DNA of 64,000 nt. Origin: CAVYVZ01 sp963772065. GTDB taxonomy: Bacteria > Acidobacteriota > Vicinamibacteria > Vicinamibacterales > UBA2999. The stretch covers positions 620,001-684,000 of the forward strand of contig CAVYVZ010000009.1 in assembly GCA_963772065.1 (NCBI GenBank), in the 5' to 3' direction. The notes under the pieces are model-generated. The model did not search any database. It worked only from the letters and a program-made list of their open reading frames with translations, and had not been told where the DNA came from. Below are positions 48,819 through 57,234 of the stretch, one piece after another. How positions within the stretch are numbered: position 1 is the stretch's first letter; every line of letters begins with the position of its first letter. Both the position numbers and the translations under genes were made by a program.

Positions 48819-49802
48819 ATGGAACATCAGATTGAGGGAATTGCGGCGGACGTAGCGAGGCTTCGCATCGGCTTCGTGAACTGTTTCCTGGTCGGGCCGC
48901 GGCGGTCGACCTACGAGATGCCGATGGTCGCCAGGCCGTGGGCGCTGGTGGACGCGGCTCTTTCGCTCGGAGCCGCCCGCATCCTGGAGGTGGCAGCCGA
49001 GCGGTTCGGCGACGAGGCACGTCCAACGGCGATCATTCTGACCCATGGCCACTTCGATCACGTGGGCGCGCTCGAGGCGCTGCTGGGCATCTGGGACGTG
49101 CCGGTGTACGCGCATGCACTCGAGCTGCCTTTCCTGGCGGGGCGGGCCGACTACCCGCCGCCGGATCCCACCGTCGGCAAGCGCGGCGTCATCACGCGAC
49201 TGTCGCAGCTGTTCGCGGACAAGGGGATCGACATCCGCGATCGCGTTCGGGAACTGCCGTCGAACGGCGCCGTGCCCGGCATGCCAGGCTGGCGCTGGGT
49301 GCATACGCCGGGACACACGCCCGGGCATGTGTCGCTCTTTCGAGCGAGCGACCGTATTCTGATTGCCGGTGATGCGGTCACCACCACGCGGCAGGAGTCG
49401 GCCTATGCCGTGGCGACGCAGAAGGCGGAGCTGAATGGCCCGCCCGCGTACTTCACGATCGACTGGGATGCGGCGCACCGTTCGGTGTCTCTGCTGGCGT
49501 CATTGAAACCGGTGACGGTGGCCACCGGGCACGGGTCCACCATGCGGGGCCCCGACATGCCGCAGCGGCTCGCGGACCTCTCGCGTGACTTCGATGCGAA
49601 AGTACGCCCTCGACGCGGACGGTACGTGCGCGACCCGGTCATCACGAACGAGGACGGCGTCGTGTACGTGCCGCCGCCGGTACACGGCGGAGTGCCGTGG
49701 GGCGCCATGTCCGGCGTGGCCGCCGCCGCCGTAGCCGGCACGTGGCTCGTGCGGCGGTTCGGCCGGCGCTCTCCGCGCGCGATCGATCGACCCGAGGACT
49801 GA
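48819..49802 (+). CDS. MBL-fold metallohydrolase
   Basis: A ~327-residue metallo-beta-lactamase-fold protein, cytosolic by sequence. Zinc motif AIILTHGHFDHVGALEAL (HxHxDH), then HTPGHTPGHVSLF and GDAVTTTRQES with the later metal His and Asp; VATGHGSTMRGPDMP supplies the last His. The C-terminus has a hydrophobic segment (WGAMSGVAAAAVAGTWLV) that could anchor it. The subgroup resembles general hydrolases and glyoxalase-II-like proteins. ATG 48807 is another possible start. Its 5' end lies 70 bp from the divergent xylose isomerase. Substrate unknown. Confidence 0.85.
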   Translation: MEHQIEGIAADVARLRIGFVNCFLVGPRRSTYEMPMVARPWALVDAALSLGAARILEVAAERFGDEARPTAIILTHGHFDHVGALEALLGIWDVPVYAHALELPFLAGRADYPPPDPTVGKRGVITRLSQLFADKGIDIRDRVRELPSNGAVPGMPGWRWVHTPGHTPGHVSLFRASDRILIAGDAVTTTRQESAYAVATQKAELNGPPAYFTIDWDAAHRSVSLLASLKPVTVATGHGSTMRGPDMPQRLADLSRDFDAKVRPRRGRYVRDPVITNEDGVVYVPPPVHGGVPWGAMSGVAAAAVAGTWLVRRFGRRSPRAIDRPED

Positions 49803-49805
49803 CTC

Positions 49806-50336
49806 TTACTTCATCACGGTGAAGGCGGCGGTGGCCTGAGTGGTATCCCAGGTGAGCCGCAGGTCGCCGCCCGCCGGTGTATCGGCGATCGCCATCGTGA
49901 ACTGCTCGACGGGTGCGGACGTCTTGCTGAGCGTCAGCGGAACCCGGCCGAGGTCCTGCCCCGCACTGTATTCGGTGCCCCACTGTCCCGTCTGCTTGTT
50001 GATCGCCAGCTGCCAGTTCTTGTCGCTGGCGTGCGTATAGAGCGTGTAGGTGCCGGCCGAGACATGCGTGTTGCCGAACATCAGGTCCTTGTCGGTCACG
50101 AGCGTCGTCGCTTCGTCCGCTCCAGTCCGCCAGACGCTGCCGTACGGTATCAGCCCGCCAACGACCTTCCGGCCTTTCATGTACGGCCGGCCGTACGTGA
50201 TGCTGATCTTCGCGCCGTCGACGGTGGCGCTCACCGTCTCGTGCGGGCTCAGCCGCTTTTCCTGACTCACGAGAAGCGCGCCTGATGCGATGACGGCAGC
50301 TGCAACGAGAACACCGGTGAATCCTGCGATGCGCAT
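49806..50336 (-). CDS. DUF2911 protein, exported
   Basis: A 176-residue protein with a signal-like N-terminus (GFTGVLVAAAVIASGALLVS). The DUF2911 signature is clear: RLSPHETVSATVDGAKISIT, YGRPYMKGRKVVGGLIPYGS, VWRTGADEATTLVTDKDLMF, AGTYTLYTHASDKNWQLAIN and LTWDTTQATAAFTV. Such beta-rich proteins are common in Bacteroidota and Acidobacteriota; the function is unknown. GGAGGA precedes the ATG at 50336 at a normal distance. It is convergent with the MBL-fold gene, with a three-base gap. Confidence 0.88.
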   Translation of the reverse strand: MRIAGFTGVLVAAAVIASGALLVSQEKRLSPHETVSATVDGAKISITYGRPYMKGRKVVGGLIPYGSVWRTGADEATTLVTDKDLMFGNTHVSAGTYTLYTHASDKNWQLAINKQTGQWGTEYSAGQDLGRVPLTLSKTSAPVEQFTMAIADTPAGGDLRLTWDTTQATAAFTVMK

Positions 50337-50379
50337 GTGGGAATAGTCCTCCGAAAGGGTTATGACGCCGGACGGTCGT

Positions 50380-50874
50380 TCATGGTTTCGCCGGCAGCGA
50401 CGTGTACGCGATCGCCGCGAGCTTCCAGCCGTCGTTCTCTCTCAGCAAGGTAAAGTGATCGACTCCCGACGAGACGACCTTGCCGTCACGGACGACGGTG
50501 AAGTCGGCCCGCACGTGCGCGAGGCGATCGCTGTCGATGGTGACGATGACGTTCGTGAGCGGTTCCTCGAATTTCGGTTGGCCCGCGTTCTTCTCGAACT
50601 GCGCGATGAACTCATCGCCAGTCTGATAGGTGTTGGCGAAGGTTCCATCCCGCTGCTGCCGCACGACGGTGATGAGCAGCTTCGGTGCGAGCAGCGCCTT
50701 CACGCCGGCGACGTCGCGGCTGCCGAGCTTCCTCAAGAACTCTTCCACGCGCTGCCGGACCTCGCGCTGCGCCGGCTCCCGCATCTCGGGATTGGCATGC
50801 TCGAGTCCCGGCGACACTGTCTGAGCAGTTGCCGGCGCAGCGAGGAGGAGCGCCAGGCAAACCAGTCGAACCAT
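50380..50874 (-). CDS. Secreted NTF2/SnoaL-like protein
   Basis: A 164-residue protein with a signal peptide (VRLVCLALLLAAPATA). The remaining ~140 residues look like a cone-shaped NTF2-like fold: REVRQRVEEFLRKLGSRDVA, GVKALLAPKLLITVV, FTVVRDGKVVSSGVDHFTLL and ENDGWKLAAIAYTSLPA. Catalytic residues cannot be assigned. TATCAT lies exactly 6 bases upstream of the ATG. Only 20 bases separate it from the divergent gene at 50895. Confidence 0.78.
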   Translation of the reverse strand: MVRLVCLALLLAAPATAQTVSPGLEHANPEMREPAQREVRQRVEEFLRKLGSRDVAGVKALLAPKLLITVVRQQRDGTFANTYQTGDEFIAQFEKNAGQPKFEEPLTNVIVTIDSDRLAHVRADFTVVRDGKVVSSGVDHFTLLRENDGWKLAAIAYTSLPAKP

Positions 50875-50894
50875 CGTGCGATGATACTTGAATC
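50875..50894. promoter_or_regulatory. 20-bp bidirectional promoter for two leaderless genes
   Basis: The whole intergenic gap is 20 bases. TATCAT (50886-50881, minus strand) ends 6 bases before the ATG at 50874; GATACT (50883-50888, plus strand) ends 6 bases before the ATG at 50895. Any -35 element must lie inside the opposite gene. Confidence 0.6.
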
Positions 50895-51764
50895 ATGCGA
50901 GCTCTGGCGGTGGCTCTGTCCCTGGGATTGGTCGTGTCGTCCCTCAGCGGGGTCGCCCAGCCGCGTCCGCTGCCCGACGCGAAGCCGTTTCTCGAAGAAG
51001 TACGGAAGCGGCTCCAGACCGATGAACAACGGCAGAGCGGCTACATGTATGTCGAGACCCGGCGCGAGCTGAAGCTGGACAAGGCGGGCCGATCGACCAA
51101 GGAGACGCTGAAGGTCGTCGAGAGCTACCCGGGCCTGCCGGGCGAAGAGCGGTGGGAGCGCGTCATCGCCGAGGATGGCAAACCGGTTCCCGCCGCGGAG
51201 CTCGAGAAGCGCGATCGCGATCGAGGGAAGAAGGCGCAGGAGTACGTGCGCCGGCTGGAGCGGGAACCCGAGAAGGTCCGCCGCGAACAGGCGCGTGAGC
51301 GGGAGAAGTACTTCCGCGAGATGCGCGAGGCCGTCGACAACGTCTTCCTGGTCTACGACATCCGGATGCTCGCCCGCGAGACCATCGAAGGACACGACAC
51401 GATCGCCTTTGCCCTCACGCCGAGGCCGCAGTCGCAGCCGCGCAATCGTGAAGGGCGAATCATGAAGCACTTCATGACGCGTGCGTGGATCAGCGAGGCC
51501 GAGCATGAGCTCGTGCGGCTGGATGTCGAGGCGATCGACACGGTCCCATTCGGCCTCGGCCTCCTCGCGCGTGTGCACAAGGGCAGTCGCCTGTCGTTCA
51601 CGCGGCGGAAGGTGAATAACGAGGTGTGGCTGCCGGCCAGCGCCAACTACACGGCCAGCGCGCGCATCGGATTGATCAAAGTGATGCGCGTCGGCGGGAC
51701 GTCGGAGTTCTCGAACTACAAGAAGTTCACCGTCGACACAACCACCACTTACTCGACGAAATAG
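50895..51764 (+). CDS. Secreted protein of unknown function (LolA-like beta fold possible)
   Basis: A 289-residue protein with a signal peptide (ALAVALSLGLVVSSLSGVAQ). The middle is strongly charged and helical (AAELEKRDRDRGKKAQEYVR, KVRREQAREREKYFREMREA). The C-terminal part is beta-rich: IEGHDTIAFALTPRP, RAWISEAEHELVRLDVEAID, SRLSFTRRKVNNEVWLPASA. The alternation resembles outer-membrane lipoprotein-sorting (LolA/LolB-like) domains found in many acidobacterial hypothetical proteins, but this is tentative. The start follows GATACT by 6 bases. The 3' end overlaps the last codons of the corrected NCS1 permease by about 38 bases. Confidence 0.7.
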   Translation: MRALAVALSLGLVVSSLSGVAQPRPLPDAKPFLEEVRKRLQTDEQRQSGYMYVETRRELKLDKAGRSTKETLKVVESYPGLPGEERWERVIAEDGKPVPAAELEKRDRDRGKKAQEYVRRLEREPEKVRREQAREREKYFREMREAVDNVFLVYDIRMLARETIEGHDTIAFALTPRPQSQPRNREGRIMKHFMTRAWISEAEHELVRLDVEAIDTVPFGLGLLARVHKGSRLSFTRRKVNNEVWLPASANYTASARIGLIKVMRVGGTSEFSNYKKFTVDTTTTYSTK

Positions 51765-53245
51765 GGGCGAGGAGCCCTAGCCCCTCGACTCCTCGACCCT
51801 CGGCCCTGCTGATATTCATCAATGCCAAGTAAGTGACGAGACTGAGCGTGAAAGTAACGAACCAGGCGTACGTGTAGAGAGTGTCCCAGATGGTGGGCGA
51901 GGCGACCTGGCCGCCGGGCGTCATCGCTGCCCGCATGAAGCCGGGCACGACCGGGGCTATCGCGATCGCGAGCGCCACCATCGCTCTCCAATTCACGCCA
52001 TTGCTGTACGCATACGCTCCCTTGAGGTCATACGAGATCCGAGAGCGACAGCGTGCGGTCGCGGAGCATCCAGTAATCCGCGATCAGCACGCCGCCGATC
52101 GCGCCCATCAGGCTCGAATAGCCGATCAGCCAGGTGAAGATGTAGGCGGCCGCGTCGGCATAGAGCTTCCACGGCATCATCAGGATCCCCAGCACTGCGG
52201 TGATCAGGCCGCCCGTCACGTACGAGATGCGCTTCGGCGCGAGGCTCGCGAAGTCGTTGGCGGGCGACACCACGTTGGCGGCCATGTTGGTCGTGAGCTG
52301 CGCGGCCAGCACGATCACGGCGGCGACGATCACGACGGCCGGCGTGCCGATCCGCGTGATGAGCACGATGGGATCCCAGATGGCCTCACCGAAGACCACC
52401 ACGGTCGCGCTCGTCACGGCCACTCCAATGAACGCGAACGCGGTCATCGTCGTCGGCAGGCCCATCGCCTGACCGAGCACCTGCGACCGCTGGCTGCGCG
52501 CATAGCGCGTGAAGTCGGGGATGTTGAGGCTGAGCGTCGCCCAGTAGCCGACGTTCGCCGTGAGCGCGGCGGGGAACAGATCCCAGAACGGCGTGGTGCC
52601 CTGCTGCAGGCGCGCCGATTCAGAGAGGATGCGCCCAAGGCCGCCGCCGGCTTCGACCGCCCACCAGAGCAGCGCCGCGCCGCCCGCGAGGAGGAGCGGC
52701 GCCGACCAGCTCTCGAGGATCTTGATGCCTTCGGTGCCCTTGAGGATGATCCAGACCTGAATCAGCCAGAAGATGCCGAACGCCAGTGCCGTCGGAGCCG
52801 GCAGGGATGCCCACCCGGGCCAGGCGGCGCGCATCAGCGCGTCGAGCGCCAGGCCGCCGATCCACGTCTGAATGCCGAACCAGCCGCAGGCCACGATGGC
52901 GCGGAGGATCGCCGGCACGTTCGCGCCGCGCACGCCGAAGCTCGCGCGGCACAGGACGGGAAACGACACGCCGTACTTCGTCCCGGCATGGGCATTCAGG
53001 ATCATCGGCACGAGCACGATCGTGTTGGCGAGCAGGATCGTCACCATCGCCTGCCACCAGTTCATGCCCTGCTGCATGATCCCCGACGCCAGCGTGTACG
53101 TGGTGATCACCACGCTCATGCCGATCCAGAGCGCGGCGATGTTGTAGGTGGACCAGGTTCGCCGTTCGAGCGGCGTGGGCGCGAGGTCGGGGTTCCACAG
53201 CGGGCTCGAGGAGAGGTCCCGCTCGACCTCGACGAAATCGTTCAC
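51727..53245 (-). CDS. NCS1-family nucleobase/hydantoin permease (one frame break)
   Basis: A 12-helix importer of nucleobases, allantoin or hydantoins; ~500 residues after correction. NCS1 motifs: NPDLAPTPLERRTWSTYNIA, ALWIGMSVVITTYTLASGIM, YGVSFPVLCRASFGVRGANV, CGWFGIQTWIGG and SLNIPDFTRYARSQRSQVLG, with NMAANVVSPANDFASLAPKR and ADYWMLRDRTLSLSDL. At about 52034 one extra base ends the frame early (52028); the true end continues YDLKGAYAYSNGVNWRAMVA and two more helices (DTLYTYAWFVTFTLSLVTYL) to 51727. The start is GTG 53245 inside the dehydrogenase stop (GTGA). Uracil, dihydropyrimidine or hydantoin is the likely cargo given the neighbours. Confidence 0.88.
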
Positions 53246-54378
53246 CGAGTGGTGCTCGCGGCCGCAGATGCCTGTGCGTAGCCTTCCGCCTCGTAGCCGC
53301 CGTGATAGTCCTTGTCGTCGGGCCGGCGGATCTGGGAGTGCGAAGCGATGCGGTCGCGTCTGAGCCCGCGAAAATCCTCCACGGATGTCCAGCCGCGGTG
53401 CGCGTTGCGATCGAGGAACGCGCGAAGGCCGCCTGTCAGCTCGCGAACGACGTTGGGCCCGATGGCGTGATCGAGCATCGCCGCCGTGCACACCTGCACC
53501 GTCCCGCACCCGAGCAGGAAGTAGTTCAGGGCGTGTGCGAACGTCGCGATGCCGCCGATGCCGGAGAAGCTGCCTGCTGGGATCGCGGTCGTGAGCTGCG
53601 CCATCTTCGCCAGCGCCTGAGGAAGGATCGCCGGACCGCCCAGCCCTCCCAGCGAGACGAGGCCATCGACGTTCATCTCGAACTCGAGACTCTCCGGATC
53701 GACGAGCGGCAGCGACGGAAAGGTGTTCGACGAGCTGATCGCCTGGGCGCCGCCTTCAAATGCGGCGCGCGCCTCGACGACCACGTCGGTCGTCGAGGGC
53801 GTGAGCTTCGCCCAGATCGGAACCTTCGCGACCTCCTTGACCGCCTGCGTCACCGTGGAGATCAGCCCCTGGTCCTTCCCGATGTTCGAGCCCATGTCCT
53901 GGCGGTCCATGTGCGGGCACGACAGGTTCAACTCGAAGGCGTCGGCGCCGGCGTCCTGACACGACGTGGCGAGCGTCTGCCAGTTGCGCAGCTCGCGGTC
54001 GCTGCCCGAGCCCGCCATGATCGACGCGATGAGCACACGGCCGGGATGGGCCGCCTTGATTCGCTCGAGGCGCGGCAGCCACCAGTCCATCGGCTTGTCC
54101 GAGATGAGCTCCCAGTTCCACGACGAGTGAAGCGCCGTGCCGGCACGCTTCTGCATGGAGAGATGACCCGAGTCGGGCGTTGCACGGAGAAATTTCGTCT
54201 TCGGGCCGGCGACGTTGACGACGGGGTGCAGGCCGATCGTCTTGGTGACGACCCCGCCCCATCCGGCGTCGAAGGCCCGCATGATGTTGCTGTCGGACTC
54301 GGTGGGCGGCGCCGACGCGAGCAGGAAGGGGTTTTCGAAATGAATGCCCGTGAAGTCGACCGAAAGGCGCACGCTCAT
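53242..54378 (-). CDS. preA: Dihydropyrimidine dehydrogenase PreA-like subunit
   Basis: A 378-residue FMN-binding TIM-barrel enzyme of the dihydroorotate/dihydropyrimidine dehydrogenase group. Motifs: VDFTGIHFENPFLLASAPPT, GGVVTKTIGLHPVVNVAGPK, the active-site loop AFELNLSCPHMDRQDMGSNI (Cys154), VPIWAKLTPSTTDV and GSFSGIGGIATFAHALNYFL. It reduces uracil or thymine, or runs in reverse, in reductive pyrimidine breakdown. Unlike E. coli PreA, no C-terminal 4Fe-4S cysteines are present, and no PreT-like flavoprotein gene is adjacent, so the electron donor is not evident. GGAGGAGG precedes the ATG, and TATAGT lies further upstream, giving a normal leader here. Confidence 0.87.
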   Translation of the reverse strand: MSVRLSVDFTGIHFENPFLLASAPPTESDSNIMRAFDAGWGGVVTKTIGLHPVVNVAGPKTKFLRATPDSGHLSMQKRAGTALHSSWNWELISDKPMDWWLPRLERIKAAHPGRVLIASIMAGSGSDRELRNWQTLATSCQDAGADAFELNLSCPHMDRQDMGSNIGKDQGLISTVTQAVKEVAKVPIWAKLTPSTTDVVVEARAAFEGGAQAISSSNTFPSLPLVDPESLEFEMNVDGLVSLGGLGGPAILPQALAKMAQLTTAIPAGSFSGIGGIATFAHALNYFLLGCGTVQVCTAAMLDHAIGPNVVRELTGGLRAFLDRNAHRGWTSVEDFRGLRRDRIASHSQIRRPDDKDYHGGYEAEGYAQASAAASTTR

Positions 54379-54427
54379 CTAAGGTCCTCCTCCGGCCCGA
54401 GCTAACTATAGCAGCGTCGGGGGCCCT

Positions 54428-55663
54428 TCACGGGGCTGCATCAATTGTCTTCTGGACGAGCGTCAGGAACGCGTCGATCGTCTTTTCGAGGTAGGGCTCC
54501 GGCGTGTCTTCTTCCTTGCAGTGGGAGAGGCCATTCGACGAGTAGGCGAACATCATCACGACGGGCATGTGGGGCACCATCTCCGCGGCGTCGTGCAAGG
54601 GGCCGGATGGAAGACGCGGCGCGTCGCCCGTGATCTCGCGCACGGCGTCGGCGCAGAGCTCGATCAGCGTCGGATCGAACGGACGGGGCTCGATTCGCCA
54701 CAGCCGGCGCCATTCGACGGCGACATTGTTCTCGCGCGCGGCGCGCTCGACCGCCTCACGCGCCTCCTGCAGCATGCGCGCGAGCACGGTTCCGTCGAGC
54801 GCCCGCTGGTCGAGCGACATCTCGCAGACGCCAGGCACGGCCGTGACGATGCCGGGTTCGACCTTGACGACGCCGCACGTGCACACGACGCCGGCGCCGG
54901 GCTTCGAGTGCCGGCGCGCGATCTCGCGGCACTCGAGCGCGGTCTGCGCGGCCGCGAGGAACGCATCGCGGCGCATCGGGATCGGCGTCGACCCAGAGTG
55001 GGCCGCCTGTCCGACGAACCGGAGCATGTGGCGCTCGACGCCGAACGTGCCGAGCACGACGCCGGTGGGGCGATTCATCGCCTCGAGCACGGGCCCCTGC
55101 TCGATGTGGAGCTCGAGATACGCGCGCGCGTCGATCGCTTTCAGTGCGGCATGCGCGTCGAGCATGCGATCGGGATCGACCCCGTTCTCGCGCAGCGCGT
55201 CAACGAGGCGGACGCCCTGCTTGTCGGTGAGATCCCGGACCTCGTCGATCTTCAGGCTGCCGCCGGCCGCTGACGATCCGAGCAGGCTCCGGCCGAAACG
55301 CGCGCCCTCCTCGTCGGCCCAGTCGACCACGGTGAGCGTCACGGGCGGATTCGTGCCGGCGAGCATGCGCAGCGCCTCGAGGCCGGTGAGGACGCCGAGC
55401 GTTCCGTCCAGCCATCCGCCGTTCGGCACCGAGTCGAGGTGGCCGCCGACAATGACCGTCTTCTTCGAGGCTCCCGGCAGCGTGACCCAGTTGTTCCCAG
55501 CCGCATCGGTCGCGGTCGTGAGGCCGAGCCTCGCAACCCTGTCGCCGAACCACTCACGCGCCTCGCGCCAGATCGGACCCCACGCGACGCGCTGCGCGCC
55601 GCCTGCGGTCGATGTGCGGTCTGCCAGCTCCCGCAGGTCGGCGATCACGTCGCGTGCGCTCAT
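54428..55663 (-). CDS. Zn-dependent N-carbamoyl amidohydrolase (beta-ureidopropionase/allantoate type)
   Basis: A 411-residue M20-like hydrolase. Metal and active-site motifs: IVGGHLDSVPNGGWLDGTLG (His and Asp), VVDWADEEGARFGRSLLGS (Glu-Glu), ELHIEQGPVLE and, near the end, SGPLHDAAEMVPHMPVVMMF and SHCKEEDTPEP. The family includes N-carbamoyl-beta-alanine, N-carbamoyl-L-amino acid and allantoate hydrolases; next to dihydropyrimidinase and PreA, the first is most likely, giving beta-alanine, CO2 and ammonia. ATG 55663 is chosen over the open frame to 55690. TAGAAT lies 8 bases before it. Divergent from hydA across a 154-bp palindrome-rich gap. Confidence 0.88.
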   Translation of the reverse strand: MSARDVIADLRELADRTSTAGGAQRVAWGPIWREAREWFGDRVARLGLTTATDAAGNNWVTLPGASKKTVIVGGHLDSVPNGGWLDGTLGVLTGLEALRMLAGTNPPVTLTVVDWADEEGARFGRSLLGSSAAGGSLKIDEVRDLTDKQGVRLVDALRENGVDPDRMLDAHAALKAIDARAYLELHIEQGPVLEAMNRPTGVVLGTFGVERHMLRFVGQAAHSGSTPIPMRRDAFLAAAQTALECREIARRHSKPGAGVVCTCGVVKVEPGIVTAVPGVCEMSLDQRALDGTVLARMLQEAREAVERAARENNVAVEWRRLWRIEPRPFDPTLIELCADAVREITGDAPRLPSGPLHDAAEMVPHMPVVMMFAYSSNGLSHCKEEDTPEPYLEKTIDAFLTLVQKTIDAAP

Positions 55664-55690
55664 GGCCGCAGATTCTATAATGCGCACCAC

Positions 55691-55804
55691 TCACTCAGGG
55701 GCGAGGGGCGAGGGGCGAGGGGTGAGGGCTGTCTCAGGTCTCAGACCTGAGTGCTCAGGCCTGAGCCAGCCCTCGCCGCTCGCCCCTCGCCCCTCGACCC
55801 TGAC
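55691..55804. repeat. Imperfect palindrome of GAGGGGC/GCCCCTC words
   Basis: The left arm repeats GAGGGGC about four times (55697-55730), the right arm GCCCCTC about four times (55766-55800), and the centre contains CTCAGGTCTCAGACCTGAG and CTCAGGCCTGAG. It fills the region between the divergent amidohydrolase and dihydropyrimidinase genes and ends 13 bases before the ATG at 55818. A short related block is at 51762-51806. Confidence 0.8.
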
Positions 55805-55817
55805 CCCGGGAGGACCA

Positions 55818-57197
55818 ATGAGAATCCTGATAACGGGCGGCACCATCGTCACGGCATCCGACATCTACCAGGGCGACGTGCTCGTGGAGGATGAACGCAT
55901 CACCACCATCGGAACGAGCCTCGACGTGCATGCCGACCGGGTGATCGACGCCGCCGGCAAGTACGTGCTGCCCGGAGGGATCGACTGCCACACGCATCTC
56001 GACATGCCGTTCGGCGGCACCAAGTCGGCTGACGACTTCGAGACCGGCACGATCGCGGCGGCGTTCGGCGGCACGACGTCGATCGTCGACTTCGCGATTC
56101 AGTACAAGGGTCAGACGCTGCAGCACGCCTGGGAGACGTGGATGCGCAAGGCGGAGGGGCGCGCCGCGATCGACTACGGCTTCCACATGATCATCACCGA
56201 CCTCTCGACGCAGACGGAAGCCGAAATGGACACGCTCGTGCGCGAAGGCGTGACCTCGTTCAAGCTGTTCATGGCCTACCCCGGCGTGTTCATGCTGGAC
56301 GACGCGTCGATTTTCAGGGCGCTGCTGAGGACCGGGCAGAACGGCGGCACGATCTGCATGCATGCCGAGAACGGCGGCGTGATCGACGTGCTCGTGCAGA
56401 AGGCGCTCGCGGAAGGAAAGACCGCGCCGAAGTACCACGCCCTCACGCGGCCGGCTCGCGCCGAGGCAGAGGCCACACACCGGGCGATCGCGCTCGCCGA
56501 GATGGCCGACGTCCCCATCTACATCGTCCATCTTTCCGCGGCCGAAGCGCTGGAGATGGTGACCGAGGCGCGAGACCGCGGGTTGCCGGCGTTCGCCGAG
56601 ACGTGCCCGCAGTATTTGTTTCTCTCGTACGACAACTACGAGGAACCCGGCTTCGACGGCGCGAAGTACGTGATGAGCCCGCCCCTGCGTCCGAAGGAAG
56701 GGCAGGAGCGGCTGTGGCGCGGCCTCGCCTTCAACGACCTGCAGGCCATCTCCACGGACCATTGCCCGTTCTGCATGAAGGAACAGAAGACGCTCGGCAA
56801 GGGGAACTTCGCGAAGATTCCGAACGGCGCCCCGGGGATCGAGACGCGCATGAGCCTGGTGTACGACGGCGGCGTGAAGACGGGCCGCATCTCGCTGAAC
56901 CGGTTCGTGGAGCTCACGTCGACCTCGCCCGCGAAGATCTTCGGGATGTTCCCGAAGAAAGGAACCATCGCGCCCGGTTCGGATGCTGACATCGTGATCT
57001 TCGACCCGGTGAAGACGTGGACGATCTCACGGAAGACGCATCACATGAACGTGGACTACAACCCGTACGAGGGACGCGAAGTGACCGGCGTGACGGAGAC
57101 GGTCCTCTCGCGCGGACGGATCATCATCGACAAGGGGAAGTTCATCGGCAAAGCAGGAGCCGGGAACTTCCTACGACGGGCTGGCCGGATGATCTAA
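55818..57197 (+). CDS. hydA: Dihydropyrimidinase (D-hydantoinase)
   Basis: Opens the ring of 5,6-dihydrouracil/dihydrothymine or hydantoins to the N-carbamoyl compound. 459 residues, amidohydrolase superfamily with a two-metal site: GGIDCHTHLDMPFGGTKSAD (His58, His60), the carboxylated lysine in GVTSFKLFMAYPG (Lys149), CMHAENGG, YIVHLSAAEALEMV, FAETCPQYLFLSYDNYEEPG and ISTDHCPF. The tail FGMFPKKGTIAPGSDADIVI followed by HHMNVDYNPYEGREVTG is also typical. ATG 55818 is set by GGGAGGACC upstream. The gene belongs functionally with the three genes on the other strand: import, reduction, ring opening, decarbamoylation. Confidence 0.95.
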   Translation: MRILITGGTIVTASDIYQGDVLVEDERITTIGTSLDVHADRVIDAAGKYVLPGGIDCHTHLDMPFGGTKSADDFETGTIAAAFGGTTSIVDFAIQYKGQTLQHAWETWMRKAEGRAAIDYGFHMIITDLSTQTEAEMDTLVREGVTSFKLFMAYPGVFMLDDASIFRALLRTGQNGGTICMHAENGGVIDVLVQKALAEGKTAPKYHALTRPARAEAEATHRAIALAEMADVPIYIVHLSAAEALEMVTEARDRGLPAFAETCPQYLFLSYDNYEEPGFDGAKYVMSPPLRPKEGQERLWRGLAFNDLQAISTDHCPFCMKEQKTLGKGNFAKIPNGAPGIETRMSLVYDGGVKTGRISLNRFVELTSTSPAKIFGMFPKKGTIAPGSDADIVIFDPVKTWTISRKTHHMNVDYNPYEGREVTGVTETVLSRGRIIIDKGKFIGKAGAGNFLRRAGRMI

Positions 57198-57234
57198 AGC
57201 CACCAGGGCACACACGAAATTCACGAACTCGCGT

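Noticed and set aside
54428..55663. Assignment as allantoate amidohydrolase (allC) in purine breakdown
   Set aside because: No allantoinase-specific or ureide genes are nearby. Linkage to PreA-like and dihydropyrimidinase genes favours N-carbamoyl-beta-amino acid hydrolysis, though sequence alone cannot decide.
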